A stretch of 64,000 nt of DNA from Eutreptiella sp. 'Long Island Sound 2002' (Eukaryota; Euglenozoa; Euglenophyceae; Eutreptiales; Eutreptiaceae): NCBI GenBank assembly GCA_964036045.1, contig OZ038382.1, forward strand, positions 133,600,442 through 133,664,441, in the 5' to 3' direction. Made by a program: the position numbers and the translations under genes. This document shows, in pieces, positions 54,399 through 63,606 of the stretch. How positions within the stretch are numbered: the first letter of the stretch is position 1; each line of letters opens with the position of its first letter. The notes under the pieces were generated by a model that saw only the letters and a list, made by a program, of their open reading frames with translations, searched no databases and was not told where the DNA came from.

Positions 54399-57300
54399 GG
54401 TAATGGATGAGACGCTGCATGTGTTCCCTGGCGGTGGGGTCGGTGAGTTGTTCCGCGTGTGTTAGCAGGAGGTGTTTGCGGTGTACCATTTGGGCTGCTG
54501 CTCTGCGGACCGCTTCTAGCTGGAGGTGTGCTGCTGCTTCCATGGGGCTTTCCGTGTGTTTGGTGAGGTGTCGGTGCAGGGCCTGTGTCACTGCCCCTCT
54601 CATGGTGGCTTCTTTGATCAGGGGGTCCCGGAAGAGGTGTTCGGTGGCCTGGTGTGCGTGGCTGTGGGCTGGCCATCCTTCGTGTTGCCGCAGGGTTTCC
54701 GCCGGGGACCAGCCCACTAGGGTGTCCCTGTCTGTATGGAGGGGGCATTTCTTGAAGTGTTCCCAGTCCTCCGGGGTGGTGTGGTCGCATGGGCAACGGG
54801 TGTGTTCGTCGGGGACGTGGATGTGCTTGCGGGCGAGCCATCTGGCGACCCTGGTGAGGAAAGGCAGCTGCTCCCTGAGGAGCTGGATGCGTCGTTTCTG
54901 GAGGTGGGCTGGGACGTTTGCTGGGCGGAGCGCTGAGTGGTAGAGGGGGACTTGCAGTCTGTCCTGGAGCTCCTGGATGTGCGCCCGGCTGTCTGCGTCG
55001 CCGAGCACGCGGGCGAGATGTTGGACGGGGTTGGGGTAGTGGTACGCTCTGTCGTGGGAGGAATAGGGGGCGTCCTCTGGTACCCAGTCCGGGGTCTGAT
55101 GGGGCTCGGGTACAGGGGGCACGTGTTGGAGGTGTGTGTGGTTGCGGCCGAGGTCAGGGATCTGGAGGGCTGGTAGGTGTGTTGTGCGCTGGTGTACTGC
55201 CTGGTTGTCGACCTTACCATTTCCGTATTGGTGCCTGTGGGACTCTTGTTTCACGATGTGGAGTTGGACGTAGGGGGGAAGGCTGCGTAGGGCTTTCCAG
55301 AGTAGCAGTGCCTGGGTGCCGAGGCTCGTCGCGGTTGCTTTGTGAAGTGGTTGCCTTGCTATGCGGAGGAGCAGGTGCGTGTCGACAGTGGCGTCTACCA
55401 CGAACCAGACCCGGACGATGTGCGGGGAGTGGGCGGGTAGGTGGGCCGCGACCTCGGTGATGGCGTCGGCCATGGCCCCTAGCTCCCCGTGGGAAGAGGC
55501 CCCATAGGTGGTGTGGCCCGTGTGGTGGTCCATGTGGTAGTGTTCCCCGGTGTGGGTTAGTTGCAGGGTGGCCCCCCCGGTGATGGGCGTGAGGGCGGAT
55601 TCGCCTGAGGCGTCGGTGAAGAAGAGCCGGTCCGCCGGTGTTGGTTGTGGGAGGCGGCATGGGTTCATGGGCAGGTAGGCGTATATGGCAAGGCCCGTGG
55701 CGAGGTGGGCTACTGGGGTTGTGGGCTGTAGGATGGGGGTGGCGTACACCCCTATTCCTTTGGAGATGATGTGCTTTGCTTGGGGGGACAGGGCTATGAG
55801 TCCCTGCTCCGGCTGTCCTTGTGTGAGGTAGGAGTAGATGTAGTGGAGGATGTAGGCTGTGTCGGGGTTTAGGTCGTGGCATGTGAGGGTTTGTGTTCGG
55901 TGCTCCGGTGTGTGGCAGGAGTGGTGGAGTGGATAGTAGGGGTGCTCGTGTTTGCCCGTTCTGCCTGGCTCGTACATGCTGTACCGGATGGCGACCCCTG
56001 CCGGGTCGGGGCGGGGGCATGTGGGTGTAGTGGTGAAGAGCCATTTGGGCGCGTGGTCGGGGTTCCATGCTACCGTGGGGTTAGTGTCGGTGCGGTGGAA
56101 CCATGGGGCTATCCATGCGTAGGCCTGTGGTGGCAGGTGGGTCGTGGGGTGGGTGTGGTGGCGTGCTATGAGGTGTAGCACGGGCCATGGTGCGGTTGGT
56201 GCCTCGGGGTCACAGGCCCAACATGTGCGTGGCATGCTCTGGGAATCTTGGGGGACCTTTGGTAGGTCTCGGGCGGTCATGTGGTGTTTCGGTATGCGCC
56301 ATTTTGCCCCGTGGTGGATGACGGTGGTCTGCGTGGGTTTGGCTTCATTCGGGGCCAGTAGTAGGGTTAGTGGTGGGACTGGGCCCGTTACTGGGGGGAC
56401 GGGTTCGTGTTTCGATCCGGTGGGTGCGTAGGGCGGTGTCTCTGGGATGGGTCGCGGGTGTTGTCTTGTGAATTCTCGGTAGGCTTTGCGCATGTCTTTG
56501 CTGCCCGGTAGAGTGTGTCCCTCTGTTCGTGCCGTCTGTGTGAGGTAGTGGTGGAAGAGGCGGTATTGTGGCCATTCGGGAAGCTGTAGAAAGGGGGTGT
56601 GGTGTGCCCCGCTGTGGTGCAGGACTCGCATTTGGGAGAGGGTGACGTATACTACGGTGATGGAGGCCCCGACAAGGTCTATGGTGTGGATGGTGCCCTT
56701 GGGGTGGTGGTGGAGGTCCCCGCAGAGGACCGCTAGTGGCCCTTTCTCCGGGCACGTGTGGTTGGTGAGTATGGCGTGGTGTGGGGATGGGAGCAGAAGC
56801 TGCAGGTGGTTCCACAGGCGGGTGTTCATGTTGGTGGGCATGCCCGTCTGGTGGAGTACCCAGCGCGGGCATGTGTTGCGGGCCCGTTGTGCGGCTTGGA
56901 GGCGGATGGCGGTGACCTCGCGGACCTCCGGTGAGTGGTTGTGGGTCATGCGGTGAAGGAGGAGGGCGGTGTGTCTGGTATAGGCCGCTTTCACCTCGTC
57001 CCCTATGGCGTCTCCATAGTGGGGCCATGCCGCTCGGATGGCGCGGGTGGGTATGGAGGTGGGCCAGCCCCCGTGTGCTGCCCATGCCTTGGTCACGGCG
57101 CGTGTGGCCGGCTGGAGGGCGGTGGTGGGGTGTGTTAGGTGGAGTGCTTGGAAGCCTATGGAGGCGTTCAAGACCCCGGTGAGGTAGTACGCCAGGCTCT
57201 GGTGGGACAGGGAGAGGGCCTTGGTGGTCGGGGACGCATATCTGGGGAGATGGGCGAGGTGTGACTGCAACTTGGGAGGGAGGGTGGCGTCCTCAGGGTT

Positions 57301-59583
57301 GGCGGCCTGGACTACCCCCAGGTGGGTGGTGGTCGTCACGACTTGCATGGGGGGCCCTTGTGGCCCCAGGGTGGGAGGTGTGGCAGACCCCTTGATCATG
57401 GCCACTGACTTTGTGGGGTGGACGATGAGGTTGTTGTGGGAGAGGTAGGAGACGGTCACGTCCAGTAAGTCGTTGGCCTGTTGGGTGACCGTTGGTCCGG
57501 GGTCTGGGGCATGGGGGTCGTGTGGGGTGTGCGCGACGGTGAGGTTGGTGTCGTCCGCGAAGCCGACCAGGGGGGAGAGGAGGGGGTAGGGTGCGTAGGC
57601 CGGGTAATCCTGCTCGATTGCGAGGGCCAGGGGGAGCGTCACTAGAAGGTACAGGAAGGGGCCCTCTGCTCCCCCTTGGGGGACCCCGCTGCCTGGCTCT
57701 AGGAAGGGGGTGAGGCCTGCTCCTGTGCGGACCGTGTATTTGCGGGTGCGGATGTAGTCGGAGGTGAAGTTGTAGAAGGGGAGGCCTAGGCGTTTCCACA
57801 CTGCTTCTAAAAGGAGCCAGGGGGTGTTCGGGAAGGCTCCCTTGACGTCTAGGGAGGCGATGATGAGGTCCACCGGGTCCATGTCCGCGATGGTGTCCTG
57901 GAGGAAGATGGCCTCGTGTGGGGAGCGGCCTGGGATGGCCCCCCAGAGGCTCGCTGGTATGTGGGGGTCCAGGTGGGGGCGGATGCGGCGCAGGAGGATG
58001 GTCCAGACGATTTTGACCTCCGTGACCGCACAGACTATGGGGCGCCAGTTGTCCGGGTTCGCCCAGTCCCCTTTTTTGTAGAGGGGGCGGACAACGTTTG
58101 CCCAGTCTGGTGGCAGGGGGGTCCGCCCCGTGACGATGTCCCAGAGGCGGTGGGCGAGGACGCGGAGGAGGTGGGCGGGGAGGTGGTAGTATGCCTCTGC
58201 AGGGAGGCCGTCGTAGCCTGGGGTTTTGTGTTGCCGGAGACTGTGGATGGCCTTCCGGACTTCGTGGATGGTGAAGGGGCGTTTTTCCAGGTGCCTCCTC
58301 TGGGCGTGGTTGAAGACCCGAGGGAGGCGGTCGATTTTGGCCTGGGTGTCCGGGTCCAGTGTGTCTTGGGTGGGGGTGTGTTGCCGGAGGAAGCTGTCTT
58401 GGGTGGCTTGGAGCACTGCGGCTGGGTCGTTGGTGAGGGAGCCGTCCCCCTGCCGGACCGTGGTGATGGTGCGGTGGCCGGTATCGGTCATGGCGTCGTT
58501 GAGGTGGCGGATGGCCTTGTAGGGGAGTTCGTGTTGCGCATACCGTTCGTGTTCCTGGGCGATGCGCTGTTGCCTGTGGATGTGCCACCGCTGCAGGTCC
58601 GCCCTGATTTGGGCTATGTGTGTCCTGCAGTGGTGTATCTGGTGGCGGGTTTGGGGGGTGTCGGTGTGGAGGAGGGTCGCCAGTTGTTGCTTCGCATGCC
58701 AGAGGTCATGGAGCATGTCCCCCAGGGCCGTGGGTGGTTGGTCGTCGTCTGTGTGGGGGTGTTGCTGGAAGCCGCAGGCGACGGCGGCCGTGCGCATGGC
58801 TGTGAGTAGGTCGGTGGGGTCTGGTTGGATGCGCCGGGCGCGGTCTATGGCCCTGTGATATTGGGACCAGGCATGCTTGTCATGCAGCGGGGGCATCTTC
58901 AGGGGGGGTGGTAGGCCTTGGTCCGCATCTTCTGGGGGGCTGGGGGGAAGGTTGGGGATGGTGAGGCGGATGTGCAGGGGGCTATGGCCTGTGGGTCCCA
59001 GCGGGAGGGGTCCATATCGGGCCTCCGCTCGGATGATGGTGGTGGGGTCGCCATAGCATACGTCGATGCGGGATGGGGCGGCATCCGTTTGGTGGGGGAA
59101 GTGGGATGGTTGGCCTTCGAGGCTGGCTGTCAGGTCCACGAGCCCCAGCATTTCGATGGTGTCGCGGACTGCTTGGTCCTGGGGTGTGGCCTGTCCTCCT
59201 CGGTCTGCTGGGGTGGGGGCGGCGTTCATGTCGCCGATGATGACTGTGGGGGCGAGCATGGCCATTTGGCGGTACGCCTCGGCCAGGGCCTGGAGGAAGG
59301 GTTCCGTGGCTTCGCCGAAGGGGACGTGGGTGTTGATGACGTTGAGTTGCCATCCGTCCCCGACGACCTCATAGACACCTAGCCTCCCTGGGACGCTGAG
59401 GTGGTGGACGAGGTGGACGTGGATGCCGGTTTGGGCGTATAGGGGGGTCCCCTTGTGCCAGTAGCATTTGTACGCTTTCTGGTCCGGGGTATACATGGGG
59501 GTGGTTTCCGGGGGGTCGTCGCGTTGTAGGCCTTGTTCCTGGAAGGTGAGGAGGTGGGGGACCCACCCCGGCCCCTGTGCCAT
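54370..59583 (-). CDS. Pol of the large LINE: EEP endonuclease, RT, RNase H, zinc motif
   Basis: This ORF has 1737 codons from the first ATG, but the frame is open back to the ORF1 stop, and the endonuclease seems to start before that ATG (TVNLLDLNHPAVTYSKD). Endonuclease: LLTFQEQGL, VIGDMNAAPTPADRGG (about residue 116) and GHSPLHIRL (about 198). RT: GYDGLPAEAYYHLP (456), NWRPIVCAVTEV, ASLDVKGAFPNTPW (576), GVPQGGAEGPFLYLL (633) and VGFADDTNLTV (674). RNase H: LFFTDASGE (1321), SSHGELGAMADA (1364), VVDATVDTHLL (1395) and GNGKVDNQA. A CPCDHTTPEDWEHFKKCP zinc motif lies near 1594. All catalytic positions look intact. It nicks target DNA and reverse-transcribes the element's RNA. Confidence 0.95.
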   Translation of the reverse strand: MAQGPGWVPHLLTFQEQGLQRDDPPETTPMYTPDQKAYKCYWHKGTPLYAQTGIHVHLVHHLSVPGRLGVYEVVGDGWQLNVINTHVPFGEATEPFLQALAEAYRQMAMLAPTVIIGDMNAAPTPADRGGQATPQDQAVRDTIEMLGLVDLTASLEGQPSHFPHQTDAAPSRIDVCYGDPTTIIRAEARYGPLPLGPTGHSPLHIRLTIPNLPPSPPEDADQGLPPPLKMPPLHDKHAWSQYHRAIDRARRIQPDPTDLLTAMRTAAVACGFQQHPHTDDDQPPTALGDMLHDLWHAKQQLATLLHTDTPQTRHQIHHCRTHIAQIRADLQRWHIHRQQRIAQEHERYAQHELPYKAIRHLNDAMTDTGHRTITTVRQGDGSLTNDPAAVLQATQDSFLRQHTPTQDTLDPDTQAKIDRLPRVFNHAQRRHLEKRPFTIHEVRKAIHSLRQHKTPGYDGLPAEAYYHLPAHLLRVLAHRLWDIVTGRTPLPPDWANVVRPLYKKGDWANPDNWRPIVCAVTEVKIVWTILLRRIRPHLDPHIPASLWGAIPGRSPHEAIFLQDTIADMDPVDLIIASLDVKGAFPNTPWLLLEAVWKRLGLPFYNFTSDYIRTRKYTVRTGAGLTPFLEPGSGVPQGGAEGPFLYLLVTLPLALAIEQDYPAYAPYPLLSPLVGFADDTNLTVAHTPHDPHAPDPGPTVTQQANDLLDVTVSYLSHNNLIVHPTKSVAMIKGSATPPTLGPQGPPMQVVTTTTHLGVVQAANPEDATLPPKLQSHLAHLPRYASPTTKALSLSHQSLAYYLTGVLNASIGFQALHLTHPTTALQPATRAVTKAWAAHGGWPTSIPTRAIRAAWPHYGDAIGDEVKAAYTRHTALLLHRMTHNHSPEVREVTAIRLQAAQRARNTCPRWVLHQTGMPTNMNTRLWNHLQLLLPSPHHAILTNHTCPEKGPLAVLCGDLHHHPKGTIHTIDLVGASITVVYVTLSQMRVLHHSGAHHTPFLQLPEWPQYRLFHHYLTQTARTEGHTLPGSKDMRKAYREFTRQHPRPIPETPPYAPTGSKHEPVPPVTGPVPPLTLLLAPNEAKPTQTTVIHHGAKWRIPKHHMTARDLPKVPQDSQSMPRTCWACDPEAPTAPWPVLHLIARHHTHPTTHLPPQAYAWIAPWFHRTDTNPTVAWNPDHAPKWLFTTTPTCPRPDPAGVAIRYSMYEPGRTGKHEHPYYPLHHSCHTPEHRTQTLTCHDLNPDTAYILHYIYSYLTQGQPEQGLIALSPQAKHIISKGIGVYATPILQPTTPVAHLATGLAIYAYLPMNPCRLPQPTPADRLFFTDASGESALTPITGGATLQLTHTGEHYHMDHHTGHTTYGASSHGELGAMADAITEVAAHLPAHSPHIVRVWFVVDATVDTHLLLRIARQPLHKATATSLGTQALLLWKALRSLPPYVQLHIVKQESHRHQYGNGKVDNQAVHQRTTHLPALQIPDLGRNHTHLQHVPPVPEPHQTPDWVPEDAPYSSHDRAYHYPNPVQHLARVLGDADSRAHIQELQDRLQVPLYHSALRPANVPAHLQKRRIQLLREQLPFLTRVARWLARKHIHVPDEHTRCPCDHTTPEDWEHFKKCPLHTDRDTLVGWSPAETLRQHEGWPAHSHAHQATEHLFRDPLIKEATMRGAVTQALHRHLTKHTESPMEAAAHLQLEAVRRAAAQMVHRKHLLLTHAEQLTDPTAREHMQRLIHYHAVHDPDVH

Positions 59584-59680
59584 CGGGAGCTCTTGGAGGG
59601 CGGTTGTGGCGTCCTTGGAGTATGTGACGGCCGGGTGGTTGAGGTCGAGGAGGTTGACGGTGGCCTCGGTGGGGGCGGGC

Positions 59681-59721
59681 CGGGGCTGTGGAGGCTTGTG
59701 CCCTCGGCCCTTGCCCCGTCA
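59681..59721 (-). promoter_or_regulatory. TGA stop with 3' hairpin between ORF1 and pol, candidate readthrough site
   Basis: ORF1 ends in TGA (59721-59719) followed at once by CGG. The frame is open from there through pol with no other stop. Directly after the TGA, CGGGGC (59718-59713) can pair with GCCCCG (59686-59681) across a 26-nt loop. UGA-CGG with a downstream hairpin is a known leaky stop context in some plant RNA viruses. A chance nonsense mutation is the alternative. Confidence 0.6.
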
Positions 59722-62700
59722 GGGAGGGGGACTGGGGGCTGGGGACTTTTTGCCGGTTTGTGGGCGTTTGGGTAGGCGCGGCGGGGGGAGGCCTTGGCTC
59801 CACTCCGGGGGGAGCTCCCCAGTGTATTTGGTGCCTGTGTGGGCCTTGTTCTCTTCGGTGCGGAGCCGGATGGGGTGAGCGCTGGTGAGTTCCAGGGTGT
59901 CGCCGAGTGGTTTGTCCGGGGCGCTGTTGCCCTGGTCTAGCTCCTTTTGGCGGTGCCAGATTACCCGGATCTGTGGCCCCCCGTTGTCCCCTTGTCCCTT
60001 GAGGCGGTACTGGATCGTGCCCTCACACCAGATCCAGTCGCCTGTGTGGTCGTTGCGGAAGGGCTGTTGGACCTTCGCACCTTTTTCGAACCCTGGGTAC
60101 GCTTCGGGCGGGGCCTGTGCTGGTGGCGGGAGGGAGGATGATGAGGATGCCTGGTCCGGGTGGGGCGGTGGTAGTGGTGGGAGGGAGGATGACGAGGATG
60201 CTTGGTCTGGGTTCGTCGGGTGGGTCGGGTGGGATGCGGGGGGTCGGGAGGTTGCTGCTTTTCCGGCTTGGCTGGGGGCGGGTGCGCCCTTTTGTCGTCT
60301 CGTTCGCTTGGGTGGGACTGGAGGTGGCGGGGCTGGGGGGGCATGGGGTTGGAAGAAGGGGTGCGTTGCTTGCTGGTCTGGATCCCTCAGTGGGGGTTCT
60401 GCCGGTGTTTGCATTTTCGCTTTCGCGTGGCTGCGTACGATGTCGGCGAGCTTGCGTACGGTCTCCGGGGGATCTGTTGGCCATGGCAGTGCGGCGGGGC
60501 TGTCGTCGAAGGGGTGGTGTAGGTGGTAGTTCCTCATGGCCTTGGCTTGCCTGACCCAGGCCTCTGTGGGTTCCGGTGTGTCCGGGCCTTTGGGGGAGCC
60601 TTGAGCCCAGTAGAGTGCTGTGTGGAGGGCTTCCCAGGGGGCGCCTTCGCGGCCTGTGAGGGTGGTGGCTTGGAGGAGTCGCTGCTGGCCCCGTGGGGGG
60701 TCTTCCGGGTCCATTTCCGGGGTATAGGCCTGGGCCGCCATGAGGACTCCGTGTGCCCAGTGGAGGACCCACCATTGGGTGTCCGCTTTGAGGATGTGGA
60801 TGGCGGGTTGTTGGGGGGGGGTGTCCAGGGTGTCCCACGATGCAATGGCTAGTGGTATCCTGGAGGGGTGGAGGTGTGGGGGGGCCTTGCGGCTTAGGAG
60901 TTGATCGATGTGGAAGGGGGTGACGGGATCGTTGGGGCCTTGGGGCGGTGGGGGCATTGCTGGGATGGTTGTGGGGTCCCAGTGGCGTTCGTGGGCGGCG
61001 AGGGTGTACAGGGCGGCGGTGATGATGTGGTGGGCTTGGCCCTCCAGGACGATGTGGCGCTCCGTGCCGAAGTCCTTTGGTAGGTGGGCTGCGGGGTGGA
61101 GGGTGATGTGGGCCAGGGCGCGTTGGTGGGCCTTTTTTCCCCCGTCTGGGGCCTGTGTCCGTTTGTCCCCCGGGATGTGTTGGTGTTGGTGTTTTGGTGG
61201 GGGTGGTCCCAGGGCGAGGGATTCCACACAGTGGAGGGGGATGGCGTGTTCCCTGGACCTGTTGGGCAGGATGTATATGCCCGGGTCTCCCGGTACGGTG
61301 CCCAGGTACATGTTGCCCGTGATGGTGGGGGCCGGCAGCGGTTGGCGGAGGGGCGAGGTGCATGGGGTGGAGCAGGGCGGGTCATGGTGCTCACACCGGG
61401 GGTGGTCGATGCCGTACGGGGTGACGTGTACGGCGAAGGGTCCAACGGCGCGCTGGAGTTTGTGGGGTTGGATGTTGTGGAGGCGCGCCACCGCCCGTGT
61501 GTGGGAGCGCCCTTCGCTGATCCATACGGCGTCTGCCCGCGATGCCGCTGGGTTCAGGCAGTCCGTGGTGATGCCTGTGATCGTGCGGTTGTGGGTGGTA
61601 TCTGATACCCTGGCGGGGGGGGCGCCGATGCGGGGGATGGTGTGGTCGTCGTGGAGGGTGCGGGCCTTGCGCTTCGCTTCGTGTCGGTGCTGGGCCTCCT
61701 GGGCGTGGGTGTGCACACCCGTGTGTTTGGGCTTCTTGTTGGGGCGGTCCGCTGTGTGGAAGGGGGTGGGCCAGGAGGGGGCGTGGTGGAGGGTGGGGTG
61801 TGGGAGGTCCCCCCGTGTTGCCCATGTGTACAGGGTGGTCGCGGCGGCCCCTTCCGCCTGTATGGTGTATCGCTCGTCGTGTCGGCGACGGGTGACGAGG
61901 ACGTTGGGGGCCGTCAGCTCATACACCTGTGTGGTGTGGGGGAGGTGGCGGGTGACGGTGATCTTGGCGGCGTCGTTCTTGCGGGTGGTGGTGTGGGGGA
62001 TGATGTAGTGGGTCGCCCATTCATCCTGGGGGGTGTGCTCCGTCGGGTCTAGCTTGAGCGGGGGGTGGAGCGGCTTCGGTGTTGGGGGCTTGTCTTGGCC
62101 CTTCGCGTGGGGCGCCACTTTGGTTTCGACCAGGTATTGTGGGCCCCAGGTTTCCGGGGCCCCTACCTGTGTGGCTGCCGCTGTTGCGGCTTGGAGGAGG
62201 GCGGTGGTGTTGGTGTCTAGAGGGGGGGCCCCCGGTTGGGGGGTGAGGGTGTCATGGTCTTGGTACGCCCACCAAATTGTGTAGCCTCGTTGGGTGTTGC
62301 GGTGCGGGGTTTGGGTCTGGGCTTGCTGGATGGATAGGGCGGTCTTGATGTCCTCCGCTGCATGTGGGTTTATGGGTGTGGCGTAGGCCCATACTCCCGG
62401 GGCGTGTATGCCGTGTGACGCTTGGCCTACTCCTCGTATCGGTTGTAGGGTGTGGTGGGTGCGTGTGAGCCCTAGGTGTTCTTGGAGGAGGTCCCCTCGG
62501 ATGTCCTCCCATCGTTGCTGCCAGGTATGTGTGTGGTCATTGGGGGCGGGGTAGGTGACGACGATGGCCTGCCAAGGGGTGGGGCCTGGATGCACCGTCA
62601 TAGGTGCCGACGATGCTTGCGGGGGTATGTGGACGGCGTGGGCGGCGGCTGCTGTTACGGGGTCTCCTTCCGTGGGTGTGATCGTGGCATCGCCTTGGAC

Positions 62701-63606
62701 GGTGAGGAGGAGGTGGTGGCGGTCCGTCGGTAGTGCCCAGGTGGTGGTGGGCTCTGCGATTGAGTGGAGGCGGATGGCCTGGAGGCCCGGTGTGATTTCG
62801 TCCCATCGGAGTGTGCCGTTGTGGACCGCCCATTCCCGCGGCAGGTCTCGAAACCCGTTTCGGTCTGGGGTGGTGCGGTGTTGTGGGGGGAGCTCCATTG
62901 TGGTGATGGGGTGGATGAGGGGCTCTGTGCGGGGTTGGTCTTGTGTGGTTGATGGTGATGGTGCCTGGGGCATGTCTTCGTCCAGTTGGTGGGGGGCTTT
63001 GGCCTCCTGGAGCTCTGCACTGATGGCGGCGAAGACATCTGGGAGGGTGGGGGAGGCGGGGGGGTGGGGTGCCGGATCGTCCCAGGTGATGTGGTATTCC
63101 TCCGGGTTCTCGGGGCTTTGCTGTACGGTGATGGTGGCTGTGGCGTCGTCTTCAGGTGTCCATCGGTGCGGATTGTGGTCGAGGGGGTGGAGGGTGACGG
63201 TGTGGCGGTGTTTCCAGCTGTGGAACGCTAGGAGGGCGTGGAGGCCGTGTCTGGTGTCCCCGGGCGGGCGGGGGTAGGTTTCGGCTGCTGCCTCCAGGAA
63301 GGTGTCCGCGGTGCCTTTCCAGGTGTCGTCCCAGAGAAGGTCTTCCTCTGTGCCCCACTCGTTGTCGTACCTTTTCTCCTGCTGCCACCCCTGGAGGGTC
63401 GCGTGGTCCTCAGGGAGGTCTCGTTGGACGGACTGGTAGTACTGCTCGGCGTCCATGGGGGCTAGGGTGGTGGCCAGCGTGGCGTAGATGTCCTTTGGGG
63501 GGGGGGGCGGTGGGGGCGTGGCGGCGCGGCCGGGGTCGGGCTCCTCTCGCTGGTGTTCCGCGTTCCGGTCTGCGGTGGACGCAGGGGATATGGAGCGTGG
63601 TGGCAT
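59719..63606 (-). CDS. ORF1 of the large LINE, 1295 codons
   Basis: An ATG at 63606 opens a Pro-rich protein with no classic LINE ORF1 domain (no zinc knuckle or RRM that I can see). Residues about 290-345 include LLLTVQGDATITPTEGD, AHAVHIPPQ and WQAIVVTYPAP, a beta-rich run that recalls a cupin fold. The middle (about 620-860) has basic segments and a CEHHDPPCSTPC cluster. Residues about 1075-1165 are Pro/Ser-rich with two near-identical DQASSSSSLPP repeats. The C-terminal part (about 1175-1225), FEKGAKVQQPFRN, DWIWCEGTIQYRL and PQIRVIWHRQKEL, resembles a Tudor/SH3-like barrel. It probably binds RNA or chromatin as the Gag-like partner of pol. Both fold hints are weak. Confidence 0.75.
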   Translation of the reverse strand: MPPRSISPASTADRNAEHQREEPDPGRAATPPPPPPPKDIYATLATTLAPMDAEQYYQSVQRDLPEDHATLQGWQQEKRYDNEWGTEEDLLWDDTWKGTADTFLEAAAETYPRPPGDTRHGLHALLAFHSWKHRHTVTLHPLDHNPHRWTPEDDATATITVQQSPENPEEYHITWDDPAPHPPASPTLPDVFAAISAELQEAKAPHQLDEDMPQAPSPSTTQDQPRTEPLIHPITTMELPPQHRTTPDRNGFRDLPREWAVHNGTLRWDEITPGLQAIRLHSIAEPTTTWALPTDRHHLLLTVQGDATITPTEGDPVTAAAAHAVHIPPQASSAPMTVHPGPTPWQAIVVTYPAPNDHTHTWQQRWEDIRGDLLQEHLGLTRTHHTLQPIRGVGQASHGIHAPGVWAYATPINPHAAEDIKTALSIQQAQTQTPHRNTQRGYTIWWAYQDHDTLTPQPGAPPLDTNTTALLQAATAAATQVGAPETWGPQYLVETKVAPHAKGQDKPPTPKPLHPPLKLDPTEHTPQDEWATHYIIPHTTTRKNDAAKITVTRHLPHTTQVYELTAPNVLVTRRRHDERYTIQAEGAAATTLYTWATRGDLPHPTLHHAPSWPTPFHTADRPNKKPKHTGVHTHAQEAQHRHEAKRKARTLHDDHTIPRIGAPPARVSDTTHNRTITGITTDCLNPAASRADAVWISEGRSHTRAVARLHNIQPHKLQRAVGPFAVHVTPYGIDHPRCEHHDPPCSTPCTSPLRQPLPAPTITGNMYLGTVPGDPGIYILPNRSREHAIPLHCVESLALGPPPPKHQHQHIPGDKRTQAPDGGKKAHQRALAHITLHPAAHLPKDFGTERHIVLEGQAHHIITAALYTLAAHERHWDPTTIPAMPPPPQGPNDPVTPFHIDQLLSRKAPPHLHPSRIPLAIASWDTLDTPPQQPAIHILKADTQWWVLHWAHGVLMAAQAYTPEMDPEDPPRGQQRLLQATTLTGREGAPWEALHTALYWAQGSPKGPDTPEPTEAWVRQAKAMRNYHLHHPFDDSPAALPWPTDPPETVRKLADIVRSHAKAKMQTPAEPPLRDPDQQATHPFFQPHAPPAPPPPVPPKRTRRQKGAPAPSQAGKAATSRPPASHPTHPTNPDQASSSSSLPPLPPPHPDQASSSSSLPPPAQAPPEAYPGFEKGAKVQQPFRNDHTGDWIWCEGTIQYRLKGQGDNGGPQIRVIWHRQKELDQGNSAPDKPLGDTLELTSAHPIRLRTEENKAHTGTKYTGELPPEWSQGLPPPRLPKRPQTGKKSPAPSPPP

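Noticed and set aside
59719-59721. TGA as a selenocysteine codon
   Set aside because: No SECIS-like structure recognised, and no redox motif around the codon; readthrough or mutation is simpler.
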